This document shows positions 25,780-35,857 of a stretch of 64,000 nucleotides of DNA, piece after piece (the first letter of the stretch is position 1; the number at the start of each line of letters is the position of its first letter). Made by a program: the position numbers and the translations under genes. Location of the stretch: contig NZ_JAPQNS010000014.1 of the NCBI RefSeq assembly GCF_028867935.1, positions 1 to 64,000 on the forward strand. Direction: 5' to 3'. The notes beneath the pieces were generated by a model. It worked only from the letters and a program-made list of their open reading frames with translations. It ran no database searches and was not told where the DNA came from. Origin of the DNA: Flavobacterium sp. SUN052 (GTDB taxonomy: Bacteria; Bacteroidota; Bacteroidia; Flavobacteriales; Flavobacteriaceae).

Positions 25780-28700
25780 TTGAACACAACTTTACACTTC
25801 AGACAGCGCAGGAGTCCACTCCTAGCGCTCCTTGTCGTCGGGCTGTTTTTAGCTCCTGATGGCCTTCTTGCTCATGCAGAAAACCCCGTTGTAGTTCCAT
25901 CGCCCGTGCCGGTAAAACAGGCCGTATCTGTGTCTGGAACAGTTCGGGACGAGACCAATCAGCCCTTACCCGGTGCGACGATTGTGGTCAAGGGTACGTC
26001 AACCGGGACCAGCACCGATGGCGATGGAAAATTCACCCTGAACGTACCGGATGGCAGCAATACGCTGATTGTTTCGTTCGTGGGGTATCTCGCGCAGGAG
26101 GTCGTCATGGGCAATGAACGGGTGGTTGATGTAGTGCTGAAAAAAGACGCGAAATCGCTTGATGAGGTCGTGGTGGTGGGCTACGGCCAACAGGCTAAAT
26201 CACAGGTGATTGGCTCGGTGGCGCAGTTGGATGCCAAACAGATCAACAACCGGGCGGTGCCGCAACTCTCGCAGGGATTGACCGGGCAACTTCCGGGCGT
26301 AACCATTATTCAACGGTCGGGGCAACCCGGTGCGAGTGGCGGCAACATTCAGATTCGTGGCGTCGGGTCGTTTGGCGCGGCTACCAACCCGCTGATTTTG
26401 GTCGACGGTATCCCGACCAACTCCTTCAACGACATTGACCCGAACGACGTGGAAACGGTTTCGGTGCTCAAAGATGCCTCGTCGGCAGCGATCTACGGGG
26501 CACGTGCCGCCAACGGCGTTATTCTCGTAACAACCAAACTTGGCAAAGCCAACCGGCTAAAAGTCAGCTACAACGGGTACGTGGGCGTACAGCGACTGAC
26601 CGCAACCCCCGACTTTGTCGAGTCGGCAGAGTACGCTCAACTGACCAACGAGGCACTTCCCGGCACATACAGCGACGCGCAGATTCAAGCGTTCCGCGAT
26701 GGTTCGGACCCCGACAATTACCCGAACATCGACTACATCGGCGCGGTCCTGAAAAAACAGGCGTTTCAAACGGGCCACAACATCTCGCTGACGGGCGGTA
26801 GCGAAGGCTCGCAATACCTGATTTCGCTGGGTTTTCTGAACCAGGACGGTATCGTGGCGAAGAATAATTTTACCCGCTACAGCTTCCGGCTCAACCTGAC
26901 CAACAATCTCTCTAAACGCCTGAAACTGACTACCCGCCTGTCGGGGATTCAAACGAAGGACGACCAACCGGCGGCTCCTCCGGGTCTCGATTTCAACGAT
27001 ATGTTGTCGGGCATTGGTCAGGTGGTACGTACCGCCCCCGTCTTCCCGATTCATTTGAAAAACGGCGAGTGGGGAACGGGCGTTACCAACAAAGGAAACC
27101 CTGTTTCGTACCTCGACAATGATTCATTTTTCAAAGGCAAGACGCTCGATATTGGCGTCAACAGCCGCTTAGACTGGCAGGTTATCGACGACCTAACGCT
27201 CTCGCTGATTGCCGGTTACACCGATTATACGAGCCGCAATACCCGATTCCTGGGGACGCAGCGGATCAACGCGATCATCACTAACGGCCCGTCCTCGCTC
27301 AACGAATTTACGAGCAAAACGACCTACCAGACCATTCAGGGGCTGGCCGATTACCGGAAGCAGTTTGGTTTGCACGAAATCGGGGTGCTGGGTGGCTACT
27401 CGTTCGAGTCATCGTTCATCGAGTCATTGGGCGTAGGTCGGTCAAACCTGCCGTCGAACGACATCACGGTCATCAACGCGGGCGATGCCAGCACACAAAC
27501 CACGTCGGGAAGTGCCGCAGCCTGGGCCTTGCAATCGTATTTCGGGCGGATTCAGTACAACTTCGACCATAAATACCTGCTGGAAGGCACCGTGCGCTAC
27601 GATGGTTCGTCGCGCTTTCCATCGACCCAAAAATTTGCGGCTTTCCCGTCGATAGCCGTTGGCTGGCGCATCGGGCAGGAATCGTTTGTGCGCGACAATG
27701 CGAGTTGGATTGATGAACTGAAACTCAAAGCCTCTTACGGCATTCTGGGCAATCAGAACGTACTGAATGGCGACGGGTCGGCCAACTATTACCCGTACCA
27801 GAACGTACTGAACACTGGCTTCAACTACCCCTTCGGTGGCGTGATTTCGCCCGGCGTGGCCCGCACCACCATCACCGACACGACGCTGCATTGGGAATCG
27901 ACCCGGACGCAGGACGTGGGCCTGGAAGCCAGCTTTTTCAAGCGGCTGATTAGCGTGAGCGCGACCTACTTCAATAAGAAAACGTATGACATCTTAGTTA
28001 GTCCGGCGAGCAGCGTATCGCGGGTGCTGGGGTACAACGTGGGGCAGCGCAATTCGGGTAGTCTGAGCAACAAAGGCTGGGAATTCACCCTGAACCACGA
28101 AAATCGGATCGGGAAATTCAACTATTCCATCGGCGGAAACCTGACTTCGTTGACCAATACGGTGCTGGATTTGGGTGTCGGCAACATCAACCAACCCAAC
28201 GGCCTGGTGGGCAACGGTAGTTCGCTGTTCATCGGCTACCCCATGAACCTCTACTACGGGTACGTTGCCGACGGGCTGTTTACCAACGTCGACGACATCA
28301 AAAACTGGCCCAACCAGACCACTATTGCGCCCAACAGCAGACCCGGCGACATTCGCTACCGGGACATCAGCGGCCCCGAAGGGAAGCCCGATGGCAAAGT
28401 GGATGCCACCTACGACCGGACGATTTTGGGCAGCACGATTCCCAAACTCAGCTACGGTATTAACGCTACGATGGCGTTCCGGGGCTTCGACGCATCGATT
28501 CTGTTTCAGGGCGTTGGCGGGGTGAACGGCACGCTGAACAGCTACGCGGGCTTTGCTTTTAACAACGTCGGGAGTGTGCAGCGGTGGCAGGCCGATGGAC
28601 GGTGGACGGTCGAGAACCCGAACCCTAAGGCGACTTACCCCCGGTTGGAGCAGATCACCAACAGCGGCACCAACAACACGCTGAGTTCCTCATTCTGGAT

Positions 28701-28926
28701 TCTCAACGGAGCGTACCTGCGCCTGAAAAACGTGCAGTTGGGCTACACCATCCCTTCCGCGCTGACCCAAAAAATCAAGGTGGCAACGGCCCGGTTTTAT
28801 GCCAACGGCGAAAACCTGCTCCTGTTCAGCAACTACCGGCAGGGCTGGGACCCGGAAATCAACACCGGCGGCAGCTACTACCCCATCCTGGCGAACTACA
28901 CCTTCGGTCTCAACATCACATTCTAA
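25780..28926 (+). CDS. SusC/RagA TonB-dependent transporter 1
   Basis: This encodes an outer-membrane oligosaccharide importer of about 1050 residues. I start it at TTG 25780, which gives a signal peptide with the hydrophobic core PLLALLVVGLFLAP. The frame is open upstream to 25681 and no ATG is available, so the start is unsure. A carboxypeptidase-regulatory-like domain (VSGTVRDETNQPLPGATIVVKG) precedes the TonB plug (LDEVVVVGYGQQ, VDGIPTNSF, GARAANGVILVTT), and a beta-barrel runs to the terminal phenylalanine ITF. It pairs with the SusD gene directly downstream. Confidence 0.9.
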   Translation: MNTTLHFRQRRSPLLALLVVGLFLAPDGLLAHAENPVVVPSPVPVKQAVSVSGTVRDETNQPLPGATIVVKGTSTGTSTDGDGKFTLNVPDGSNTLIVSFVGYLAQEVVMGNERVVDVVLKKDAKSLDEVVVVGYGQQAKSQVIGSVAQLDAKQINNRAVPQLSQGLTGQLPGVTIIQRSGQPGASGGNIQIRGVGSFGAATNPLILVDGIPTNSFNDIDPNDVETVSVLKDASSAAIYGARAANGVILVTTKLGKANRLKVSYNGYVGVQRLTATPDFVESAEYAQLTNEALPGTYSDAQIQAFRDGSDPDNYPNIDYIGAVLKKQAFQTGHNISLTGGSEGSQYLISLGFLNQDGIVAKNNFTRYSFRLNLTNNLSKRLKLTTRLSGIQTKDDQPAAPPGLDFNDMLSGIGQVVRTAPVFPIHLKNGEWGTGVTNKGNPVSYLDNDSFFKGKTLDIGVNSRLDWQVIDDLTLSLIAGYTDYTSRNTRFLGTQRINAIITNGPSSLNEFTSKTTYQTIQGLADYRKQFGLHEIGVLGGYSFESSFIESLGVGRSNLPSNDITVINAGDASTQTTSGSAAAWALQSYFGRIQYNFDHKYLLEGTVRYDGSSRFPSTQKFAAFPSIAVGWRIGQESFVRDNASWIDELKLKASYGILGNQNVLNGDGSANYYPYQNVLNTGFNYPFGGVISPGVARTTITDTTLHWESTRTQDVGLEASFFKRLISVSATYFNKKTYDILVSPASSVSRVLGYNVGQRNSGSLSNKGWEFTLNHENRIGKFNYSIGGNLTSLTNTVLDLGVGNINQPNGLVGNGSSLFIGYPMNLYYGYVADGLFTNVDDIKNWPNQTTIAPNSRPGDIRYRDISGPEGKPDGKVDATYDRTILGSTIPKLSYGINATMAFRGFDASILFQGVGGVNGTLNSYAGFAFNNVGSVQRWQADGRWTVENPNPKATYPRLEQITNSGTNNTLSSSFWILNGAYLRLKNVQLGYTIPSALTQKIKVATARFYANGENLLLFSNYRQGWDPEINTGGSYYPILANYTFGLNITF

Positions 28927-28940
28927 GCTCATTGATAGTC

Positions 28941-30611
28941 ATGAATCAACGTCGCGTTTATACCCGAATCATACCGGCGACTCTGTTGCTGGTGATGCTC
29001 ACCTGGACCAGTTCGTGCCGGGAGCAATTAGAGGCCAACCCGCTCAGTAGTTACGCCAACGAAACCTTCTGGACCAGCGAAACCAACGCTCTGCTTGCCC
29101 TGACGGGCGTATATCGGGGGAGTATCCAGATGTCGACAGTACCCAGCACCAGTGCCGAGTTTGGCAACACCGATTGGTGGTCGTATCACGGGCTGTTGCT
29201 GCTCGATCTGGCAACCGACAATGCCTATGACCGCCGGGGCGACAACTCCGCCCTGAACCAGCTAACCAACGGCAACCTGACCGCCACCAATGGCTATTTG
29301 TCTAACTATTGGAGCAGTGGCTACACCCGGATTGCCCGCGCTAATTACTTTATCGAAAACGTGGGCAGAACGCCCGCAACCGCCGACAGAATAGCCCGTA
29401 TGACGGCAGAAGCCCGTTTTGTTCGCGCCTGTCAGTATTTTTATCTCTCGCAGTCATTCGGTGCGGTGCCGCTCATTACCCGGACCCTGAGTGCCGAAGA
29501 GGCCAACGTGATGACGAAGGCGACGAAAGAGGACGTACTGAAATTCGCCACTGCCGAGTTCACCGAGACTGCCCCGCAATTGCTCCGTGCCAAAGACCTG
29601 CCCCCCGCCGACCGGGGCCGCGCTACCCGGCAGGCTGCCTTGGCGTTTTTGGGCCGGGCGCAGTTGGCCGCCAATAATTTTTCGGGAGCCGCCACGACGT
29701 ACCAGACCATCATCGACCTGGCCGATAACGCTATCGACCCCGATTTTCAGGGCCTGTTCACCGGCGTCAACGAAGCCAGCCGGGAGATCATTTTTGCCGT
29801 GCAATACGTAAAAGATTTGGGGCCGAATGCGATGCAACAGCACTTTTTCCCGAACAGCAGTGGGGGCTGGAGTTTGGTGAGTCCGTTGGGTAGTCTGGTC
29901 GAGTCGTTTGACTTTGCGGATGGTACGCCGTTCTCCTTCACCGACAAGCGATACAACGCCAACGACGTGTTCGCCGGGCGCGACCCCCGACTGCGCTACT
30001 CGGTATTGGGCAACGGACAACGGTTTCAGAACCAGCCCTATGTGGCGCACCCCGACTCGGCCCGCTCCGGCGATCAGTTGACGCTCTCGAAGCAGGGAAC
30101 ACGTACCGGTTTTCTGATCCGCAAGTTTAGCTGGGAAGGGCAAACCGGCGATTTGCAGAATTCCGGCATCGACGTACCCGTCATCCGCTACGCGGAGGTG
30201 TTACTCAGTTATCTGGAAGCCCGTTTGGAGTCGGGTGGAGCCATTAATCAGGTACTGCTCGATCAGACGATCAACGCGGTTCGGGGTCGTGCAACAGTCA
30301 ATTTGCCCAAAATCACGGAGACCGATCCCGTCAAGCTTCGCCCGCTGCTTCGGCGCGAACGCCGGAACGAACTGGCGTTTGAGGGCATCCGGTTGTGGGA
30401 TCTGATGCGCTGGAAAATTGCCGCCGACGTACTCAAGGGCGATTTCTACGGTGCCCCCTTCCCCAACGCCAAGATCCTGCGGACTAAAAACGCCACCACC
30501 AAAGACCCGTACAGCCGGTGGTACGTTACCTCGAAGGCGTTCCGGGCGGGTACCGACGAAACCTGGCCCATTCCGCTAAGCGAAGTGAATATCAACCGCA
30601 ATCTTAAATGA
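28941..30611 (+). CDS. SusD/RagB glycan-binding lipoprotein 1
   Basis: This encodes 556 residues with a lipobox ending TSSC, so it is a surface lipoprotein that caps SusC 1. The family pattern is clear: an early TFWTSETNALLALTGVY helix, a TPR-like core (AEARFVRACQYFYL), and the C-terminal RRERRNELAFEGIRLWDLMRWK block followed by WPIPLSEV. I start it at ATG 28941 rather than TTG 28932. It is 14 bases after SusC and overlaps the next frame's possible start (ATGA). Confidence 0.92.
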   Translation: MNQRRVYTRIIPATLLLVMLTWTSSCREQLEANPLSSYANETFWTSETNALLALTGVYRGSIQMSTVPSTSAEFGNTDWWSYHGLLLLDLATDNAYDRRGDNSALNQLTNGNLTATNGYLSNYWSSGYTRIARANYFIENVGRTPATADRIARMTAEARFVRACQYFYLSQSFGAVPLITRTLSAEEANVMTKATKEDVLKFATAEFTETAPQLLRAKDLPPADRGRATRQAALAFLGRAQLAANNFSGAATTYQTIIDLADNAIDPDFQGLFTGVNEASREIIFAVQYVKDLGPNAMQQHFFPNSSGGWSLVSPLGSLVESFDFADGTPFSFTDKRYNANDVFAGRDPRLRYSVLGNGQRFQNQPYVAHPDSARSGDQLTLSKQGTRTGFLIRKFSWEGQTGDLQNSGIDVPVIRYAEVLLSYLEARLESGGAINQVLLDQTINAVRGRATVNLPKITETDPVKLRPLLRRERRNELAFEGIRLWDLMRWKIAADVLKGDFYGAPFPNAKILRTKNATTKDPYSRWYVTSKAFRAGTDETWPIPLSEVNINRNLK

Positions 30612-30640
30612 CGTTTTTGTTTCACACGCCCCTGTCAATT

Positions 30641-32206
30641 ATGCTAACCAAAGCGTTTACGGCTGGTTTGCTGGTCTTCGGAACAACGGCGTTTGCGCAA
30701 CCCGCAAACCCTGCTACGCAGCGGCCCAATATCGTTCTCATATACGCCGACGATATTGGCTATGGCGATCTGAGTTGTTATGGCAATAAGAGGGTGAAAA
30801 CCCCTAATGTAGACCGGCTGGCGAGTCAGGGGTTGCGGTTTACCAACGCCTACGCTACGGCAGCTACCTGTACGCCTTCGCGCTATTCGCTCCTGACGGG
30901 CGAATACGCGTGGCGGCAGAAAGGCACGGGCATAGCACCGGGCAACGCGTCGCTCATTATCCGGCCAGGGTGCAGCACGTTGCCCGGTGTATTTAAATCA
31001 GCTGGCTACCAGACGGGAGCAGTTGGCAAATGGCACCTCGGCCTGGGAGGAGCCGAAGGCCCCAACTGGAATGGCGATCTGAAACCAGGCCCTTTAGAGG
31101 TTGGGTTTACTTACTCCTACATTATGGCTGCCACCGGCGACCGCGTCCCCTGTGTCTACGTCGAAAACCACCGCGTTGTTAATCTTGACCCTAACGATCC
31201 CATTAAGGTTGACTACAAACAAAAAATAGATAACCAGCCCACTGGCCGCGAAAACCCGGAGTTGCTGAAAATGAAGCACTCGCACGGCCACGACATGACT
31301 ATCGTGAATGGAGTTGGCCGCATTGGCTACATGACGGGGGGTAAATCGGCTCGCTGGAAAGACGAGGACATGGCCGATGTGTTTACGAATCAGGCCATTA
31401 AATTCATCGAAAACACCCAGAAGAACCGCGCGTCTGCCGGGGCATCACCCTTCTTTCTGTATCTGGCCACCCATGATATTCACGTACCCCGGATGCCGCA
31501 CTCCCGGTTTGTGGGCAAAAGTGGATTAGGCCCGCGTGGCGATGCCCTGCTTGAATTCGACTGGACAGTGGGCGAAATTTTAAAAACACTCGACCGCCTG
31601 GGCCTGACCAATAATACGCTGGTAATGCTGTCGAGTGATAATGGCCCCGTTGTGGACGATGGCTATCAGGATCAGGCCGTTGAAAAGCTAAATGGACATA
31701 AACCCGCCGGTATCCTGCGGGGTGGCAAATACAGTGCCTTTGAAGGCGGTACACGAGTACCCTTGCTGGTTCGCTGGCCAGGGCAGGTAAAGAAAGGCGT
31801 GTCTGATGCCCCAATCAGTCAGGTCGATTTTCTGGCTGATTTTGCTGCCCTGCTGAACCAATCCTACAACCGTAGTGATGGCCTCGACTCGGAAAATCAG
31901 TTGAATGCCCTGCTGGGACGCGACCCGGTTGGCCGTTCTGTTATTGTTGAACATGCCGGTACATGGTCGTTGGTACAGCCCAACCGCCCCGGAGAACCAG
32001 CGGCCCGCTGGAAATATATAGAACCCAGTAAAGGACCGGCTTATGAAAAAAATACCAGTACCGAATTGGGAAACAACACCAAACCGCAACTGTACAACCT
32101 GACGAATGATGCGGGCGAAAAAAATAATGTTGCCGAACAATACCCGGAGCGGCTACTACAGATGAAGCAGCAGTTGCAGGAAATCCAGAACAAACAACCG
32201 CAGTAG
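30641..32206 (+). CDS. S1-family sulfatase 1 (arylsulfatase A-like)
   Basis: This encodes 521 residues from ATG 30641, which gives a canonical signal peptide (KAFTAGLLVFGTTAFAQ). An earlier in-frame ATG at 30608 overlaps the SusD stop as ATGA and cannot be excluded. The active site is CTPSR, with C77 to be oxidised to formylglycine, plus the calcium-binding ADDIGYGD, the GKWHLG block and SSDNGPV. It removes sulfate from the PUL glycan in the periplasm or at the surface. The next gene is a close paralogue. Confidence 0.93.
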   Translation: MLTKAFTAGLLVFGTTAFAQPANPATQRPNIVLIYADDIGYGDLSCYGNKRVKTPNVDRLASQGLRFTNAYATAATCTPSRYSLLTGEYAWRQKGTGIAPGNASLIIRPGCSTLPGVFKSAGYQTGAVGKWHLGLGGAEGPNWNGDLKPGPLEVGFTYSYIMAATGDRVPCVYVENHRVVNLDPNDPIKVDYKQKIDNQPTGRENPELLKMKHSHGHDMTIVNGVGRIGYMTGGKSARWKDEDMADVFTNQAIKFIENTQKNRASAGASPFFLYLATHDIHVPRMPHSRFVGKSGLGPRGDALLEFDWTVGEILKTLDRLGLTNNTLVMLSSDNGPVVDDGYQDQAVEKLNGHKPAGILRGGKYSAFEGGTRVPLLVRWPGQVKKGVSDAPISQVDFLADFAALLNQSYNRSDGLDSENQLNALLGRDPVGRSVIVEHAGTWSLVQPNRPGEPAARWKYIEPSKGPAYEKNTSTELGNNTKPQLYNLTNDAGEKNNVAEQYPERLLQMKQQLQEIQNKQPQ

Positions 32207-32220
32207 GCCCCGCACTAATT

Positions 32221-33741
32221 ATGAGTATTCCCATTTGCCAATACGCGCTATGGAGTCTGTTGCTGGTCTCAACAGCCGGGTTTCCACAGCAGAAGCCAAA
32301 CATCGTCCTGATTTACGCCGACGATCTAGGCTATGGTGACCTAAGTTGTTACCAATCGGGCAGTCCCAAAATCAAAACGCCCAACATGGATCGGCTGGCG
32401 GCTCAGGGGTTGCGGTTTACGAACGCCCATACCAGTTCGGCCACCTGCACACCCTCGCGCTTTTCGATGCTGACAGGTACGTATGCCTGGCGCAAAACCG
32501 GCACCGGAATTGCCCCCGGCGACGCGGCTTTACTCATTCCTACGGACAAGGTTACGCTGCCGGGTATGCTGAAAAAAGCGGGCTATGCCACTGGCGTTGT
32601 CGGCAAATGGCACCTGGGTCTCGGACCCGAAGGCGGACCCAACTGGAACGCCGATATCAAACCGGGGCCGCTCGAAATCGGCTTTACGTACTCGTTTCTC
32701 GTACCCGCCACCGGCGACCGCGTACCCTGCGTGTACGTCGAAAACCACCGAATTGTGGGCCTGGACTCCAAAGATCCCATTCAGGTTAGCTACAAAGACC
32801 CCGTCGGGAATTTGCCGACCGGCAGGAAAAACCCAGAATTGCTGAAACAGAAATTCGCCGATGGGCAACACGATCAGACCATTATCAATGGCGTGAGCCG
32901 GATTGGGTACATGAGTGGCGGTAAGTCGGCGTGGTGGGTCGACGAAGAGATGGCCGACGTACTGACCGGCAAAGCCAACCGCTTCATGGAGCAGAACAAG
33001 GCGAACCCGTTTTTCCTGTACTTCGCCACGCACGACATTCACGCGCCCCGGATGCCCAATTCCCGGTTCGTGGGCAAAAGCGGGCTTGGGGCGCGGGGCG
33101 ATGCACTCCTGCAATTGGACTGGTGCATGGGCGAAATCCTGAAAACCCTCGACCGGCTCGGCCTGACCAAAAATACCCTGGTTATCCTATCGAGCGATAA
33201 CGGGCCGGTGGTCGAAGAGGGGTACGTTGACCAATCGACGGCGCAGCTAAACGGGCATACCCCGGCGGGGCCGTTTCGGGGCGGGAAATACAGTACGTTT
33301 GAAGGCGGTACGCGGGTACCCATGCTGGTACGTTGGCCGGGGTACGTTAAGCCCGCCACCTCAAAAGCCCTGTTTAGCCAATTGGATTTGCTGGCTTCGC
33401 TGGCCTCACTCACGGGTCAGAAAATGGCATCTGACGAAGCAACCGACAGTTTCAATACCCTCGATGTACTGCTCGGCAAAAAGCAGACGAACCGGCCTTT
33501 CGTGATTGAACAGGCTCTGAACGGTGCCTTATCCATCGTGAGCGACAACTGGAAATACATCGAAGCCAGTAACGGGGCCCGCATTCTCAAAAACGCCAAC
33601 ATGGAAAGTGGGTACGCTCCAACTCTGCAACTCTATGACCTAAACCGCGATCTCAGCGAGCAAACAAACGTAGCCGAAACCAACCCGGCCAAAGTAGCCG
33701 AACTGCAAAAAATGCTGGAAGGCATTAAGCAGGGCAAATAG
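32221..33741 (+). CDS. S1-family sulfatase 2 (tandem paralogue)
   Basis: This encodes 506 residues with an N-terminal signal peptide (LWSLLLVSTAGF). The motifs are those of the gene before it: ADDLGYGD, CTPSR with C76, GKWHLG and SSDNGPVVEEGY. Long blocks are nearly identical in the two proteins (RLAAQGLRFTNA, TGTGIAPG, ATGDRVPCVYVENHR), so the pair arose by tandem duplication and probably acts on related sulfate positions. It is 14 bases after sulfatase 1 and converges on the AraC/cupin gene. Confidence 0.93.
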   Translation: MSIPICQYALWSLLLVSTAGFPQQKPNIVLIYADDLGYGDLSCYQSGSPKIKTPNMDRLAAQGLRFTNAHTSSATCTPSRFSMLTGTYAWRKTGTGIAPGDAALLIPTDKVTLPGMLKKAGYATGVVGKWHLGLGPEGGPNWNADIKPGPLEIGFTYSFLVPATGDRVPCVYVENHRIVGLDSKDPIQVSYKDPVGNLPTGRKNPELLKQKFADGQHDQTIINGVSRIGYMSGGKSAWWVDEEMADVLTGKANRFMEQNKANPFFLYFATHDIHAPRMPNSRFVGKSGLGARGDALLQLDWCMGEILKTLDRLGLTKNTLVILSSDNGPVVEEGYVDQSTAQLNGHTPAGPFRGGKYSTFEGGTRVPMLVRWPGYVKPATSKALFSQLDLLASLASLTGQKMASDEATDSFNTLDVLLGKKQTNRPFVIEQALNGALSIVSDNWKYIEASNGARILKNANMESGYAPTLQLYDLNRDLSEQTNVAETNPAKVAELQKMLEGIKQGK

Positions 33742-33768
33742 AGCGCGGACGGGTACGTTCTTAACCGC

Positions 33769-34650
33769 CTATACCTTACGGAGTTTGCGAAAGTCACGGG
33801 GAGACACGCCCATGACGTTGGCAAAGACCCGGCTGAAATGATACGGATCGTTATAGCCAATCTGGTAGGCCACTTCTTTAATGCGTTGCTGCGTATTTTC
33901 GAGGAGCCGACACGCTTCCTGAATCTTCAAAAACGTGAAGAAATTAATGGGCGCACTCTGCACTTTATTCCGAAAAAGGGCCGAATAATGCGAGGCCGAC
34001 ATCCCCGCGATCTCGGCCAGATTTTCCAGGTTAAGCGACCGGCTCAGGTTATCTTTCATGAACGTGATGGTCCGGCTAACAGGGTCTTCGTCAAGAGCAT
34101 CTACCGGATTTGGGTTATAGACCGCGTTGTTGAACGTAGCCAGAAAACGAGCAAGGCTGCTGTTGGCGTAAACGATATTGTCCATGTTATAGGACATTTC
34201 GAGGTGCGATAAGATGTCGTCGAACAACTGAAAGCGTTCGGGTTGGGGCGATACCGTGATGGGTACCGGACCAGCCTTTTGTTGCAGAAATTCGAGGTAG
34301 TAGTGCGCCCGTGAACCCGTAAAATGCAACCAGTAAATCGTCCAGGGGTTGGAGGGATCAGTGCCGTATCGGTGGGCCACGTTGGCGGGTAGAATAAACA
34401 CCTGATTAGGCTTAACGGTGAAATTTTGGTAGTTAACCTGATACCATCCTGCCCCCTTAACGCAGTAGATCAGAATGTGTTGCGGGCTTCCCTTACGCCG
34501 TTCGCGGGCATGAAGAGCCGCTTTGGGGTAATAGCCAATATCGGTGATATACAGGTTTTCGCAGAGGGGGTGTCGGGCAATCTGTTTCGTTAATTCGCCG
34601 GGCAACACGCAACTGCGCTGACCCGCAAAACCTTCTTTCTTTTTAGGCAT
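33769..34650 (-). CDS. AraC-family regulator with N-terminal cupin domain
   Basis: This encodes 293 residues from ATG 34650. The N-terminal half is a cupin-like sugar-sensing domain with ILIYCVKGAGWYQVNYQNF and VFILPANVAHRYGTD. The C-terminal AraC helix-turn-helix pair covers about residues 195-290 (LENLAEIAGMSASHYSALFRNK; IKEVAYQIGYNDPYHFSRVF). Such regulators usually sense a mono- or oligosaccharide. It is divergent from the GH43-like gene; the 120-base gap holds a GGGTTCAACCC palindrome at 34684-34694 that could be an operator. It probably regulates PUL genes. Confidence 0.88.
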   Translation of the reverse strand: MPKKKEGFAGQRSCVLPGELTKQIARHPLCENLYITDIGYYPKAALHARERRKGSPQHILIYCVKGAGWYQVNYQNFTVKPNQVFILPANVAHRYGTDPSNPWTIYWLHFTGSRAHYYLEFLQQKAGPVPITVSPQPERFQLFDDILSHLEMSYNMDNIVYANSSLARFLATFNNAVYNPNPVDALDEDPVSRTITFMKDNLSRSLNLENLAEIAGMSASHYSALFRNKVQSAPINFFTFLKIQEACRLLENTQQRIKEVAYQIGYNDPYHFSRVFANVMGVSPRDFRKLRKV

Positions 34651-34772
34651 AGTACAATGATTGATCTGAATAGGCTGGCAACTGGGTTCAACCCGAACAC
34701 GGGTGATCTGTTCTTCAATAGAGACAAAGCACATCTCACAAATACTTATACCAACGTAAACCTGATTACTCC

Positions 34773-35786
34773 ATGAAATTATCCAGTATTCTCGCAGTCC
34801 TGTGTCTGCCCTTGTTTGTGCTGACTACGTTCTATCCCGGTCAGGAGTGGAAAGACACGAACAGTAATGTCATCAATGCCCACAGCGCGGGCATCTACTA
34901 CGAAAAGGGATTTTACTACTGGTACGGGGAGCATAAAAATCCCGGCAGTTCCGAGTCGAAGGGGGCTGCGGATGGGGGTATGCACTGTTACCGCTCCAAA
35001 GACCTCCTAAACTGGACTGATTTTGGGGTAGTGCTGCCGGTAGATCGCGAAAATCCAACCAGCGATATGGCTTACGGCTGCATTTTTCAGCGGCCCAAAG
35101 TGGTTTATAACCCCCGCACCAAAACCTATGTAGCCTATTTCAAACTCTACCTGAAAGGGGATGGCTATAAAATCTGTCATGTGGGTGTGGCAATGGCATC
35201 GAAACCAACCGGCCCGTTCGCGTATCACGGAAAGTTTCTGGCGGCATCGACCGCAGGCACGGGCGACTTTGCCCTACATCAGGATGCCAGCGGCGACCTG
35301 TATCACTTCGCCGTCCGAAAAACCGACCGGCTGATGGTCATGGCCAAAATGTCCCCCGATTACCTGCAACCCGCTACCGAGTATGTGGTCTGCCCCGGCA
35401 TCACCAAAAACACGGAGGCCCCGGCTATTCTGCTAAAAGACGGGGTTTACCATCTATTGGGTTCCGGCTCGTCGGGCTGGAACCCCAACCAGGCCCGCTA
35501 CTTCACGAGTTCGAGCCTTGACGGCCCCTGGATTAGTCAGGGAAACCCCTGTCATGGCAAAAACCCGGCAAACGGCCTGGATTCGACCAAAACCTTCGGT
35601 GGCCAATCGACCTTCATCCTGCCTATTCAGGGAGCCGACAACCAGTACATTGCCCTGTTTGACGACTGGAAACCGAGCGACCCGATCAATAGCCGCTACA
35701 TATGGCTACCCTTCCGGGTGAAAGACAAACGAATTTCAATTAACTGGGTGGATAGCTGGGATATGAGTTGGTTCAAGAACCACTGA
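34773..35786 (+). CDS. GH43-family glycosidase (exo-galactanase-like)
   Basis: This encodes a 337-residue secreted five-bladed propeller. A signal peptide is followed by DTNSNVINAHSAGIYYEKGFYYWYGEHK, which recalls the GH43 subfamilies that include exo-beta-1,3-galactanases. A likely general acid is E215 in KNTEAPAIL. Near residue 106 the sequence reads FQRPKV, where I recall many relatives having a Glu (ERPKV). In those subfamilies some members use Gln in catalysis, so activity is not excluded. It starts the unit that continues with sulfatase 3. Confidence 0.8.
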   Translation: MKLSSILAVLCLPLFVLTTFYPGQEWKDTNSNVINAHSAGIYYEKGFYYWYGEHKNPGSSESKGAADGGMHCYRSKDLLNWTDFGVVLPVDRENPTSDMAYGCIFQRPKVVYNPRTKTYVAYFKLYLKGDGYKICHVGVAMASKPTGPFAYHGKFLAASTAGTGDFALHQDASGDLYHFAVRKTDRLMVMAKMSPDYLQPATEYVVCPGITKNTEAPAILLKDGVYHLLGSGSSGWNPNQARYFTSSSLDGPWISQGNPCHGKNPANGLDSTKTFGGQSTFILPIQGADNQYIALFDDWKPSDPINSRYIWLPFRVKDKRISINWVDSWDMSWFKNH

Positions 35787-35857
35787 GTCCATCCGTTTTT
35801 GACTCTGCACCTGAGTAATTGTTTTCAATCCCCCAACTACGGCCAAACAATACAAAA

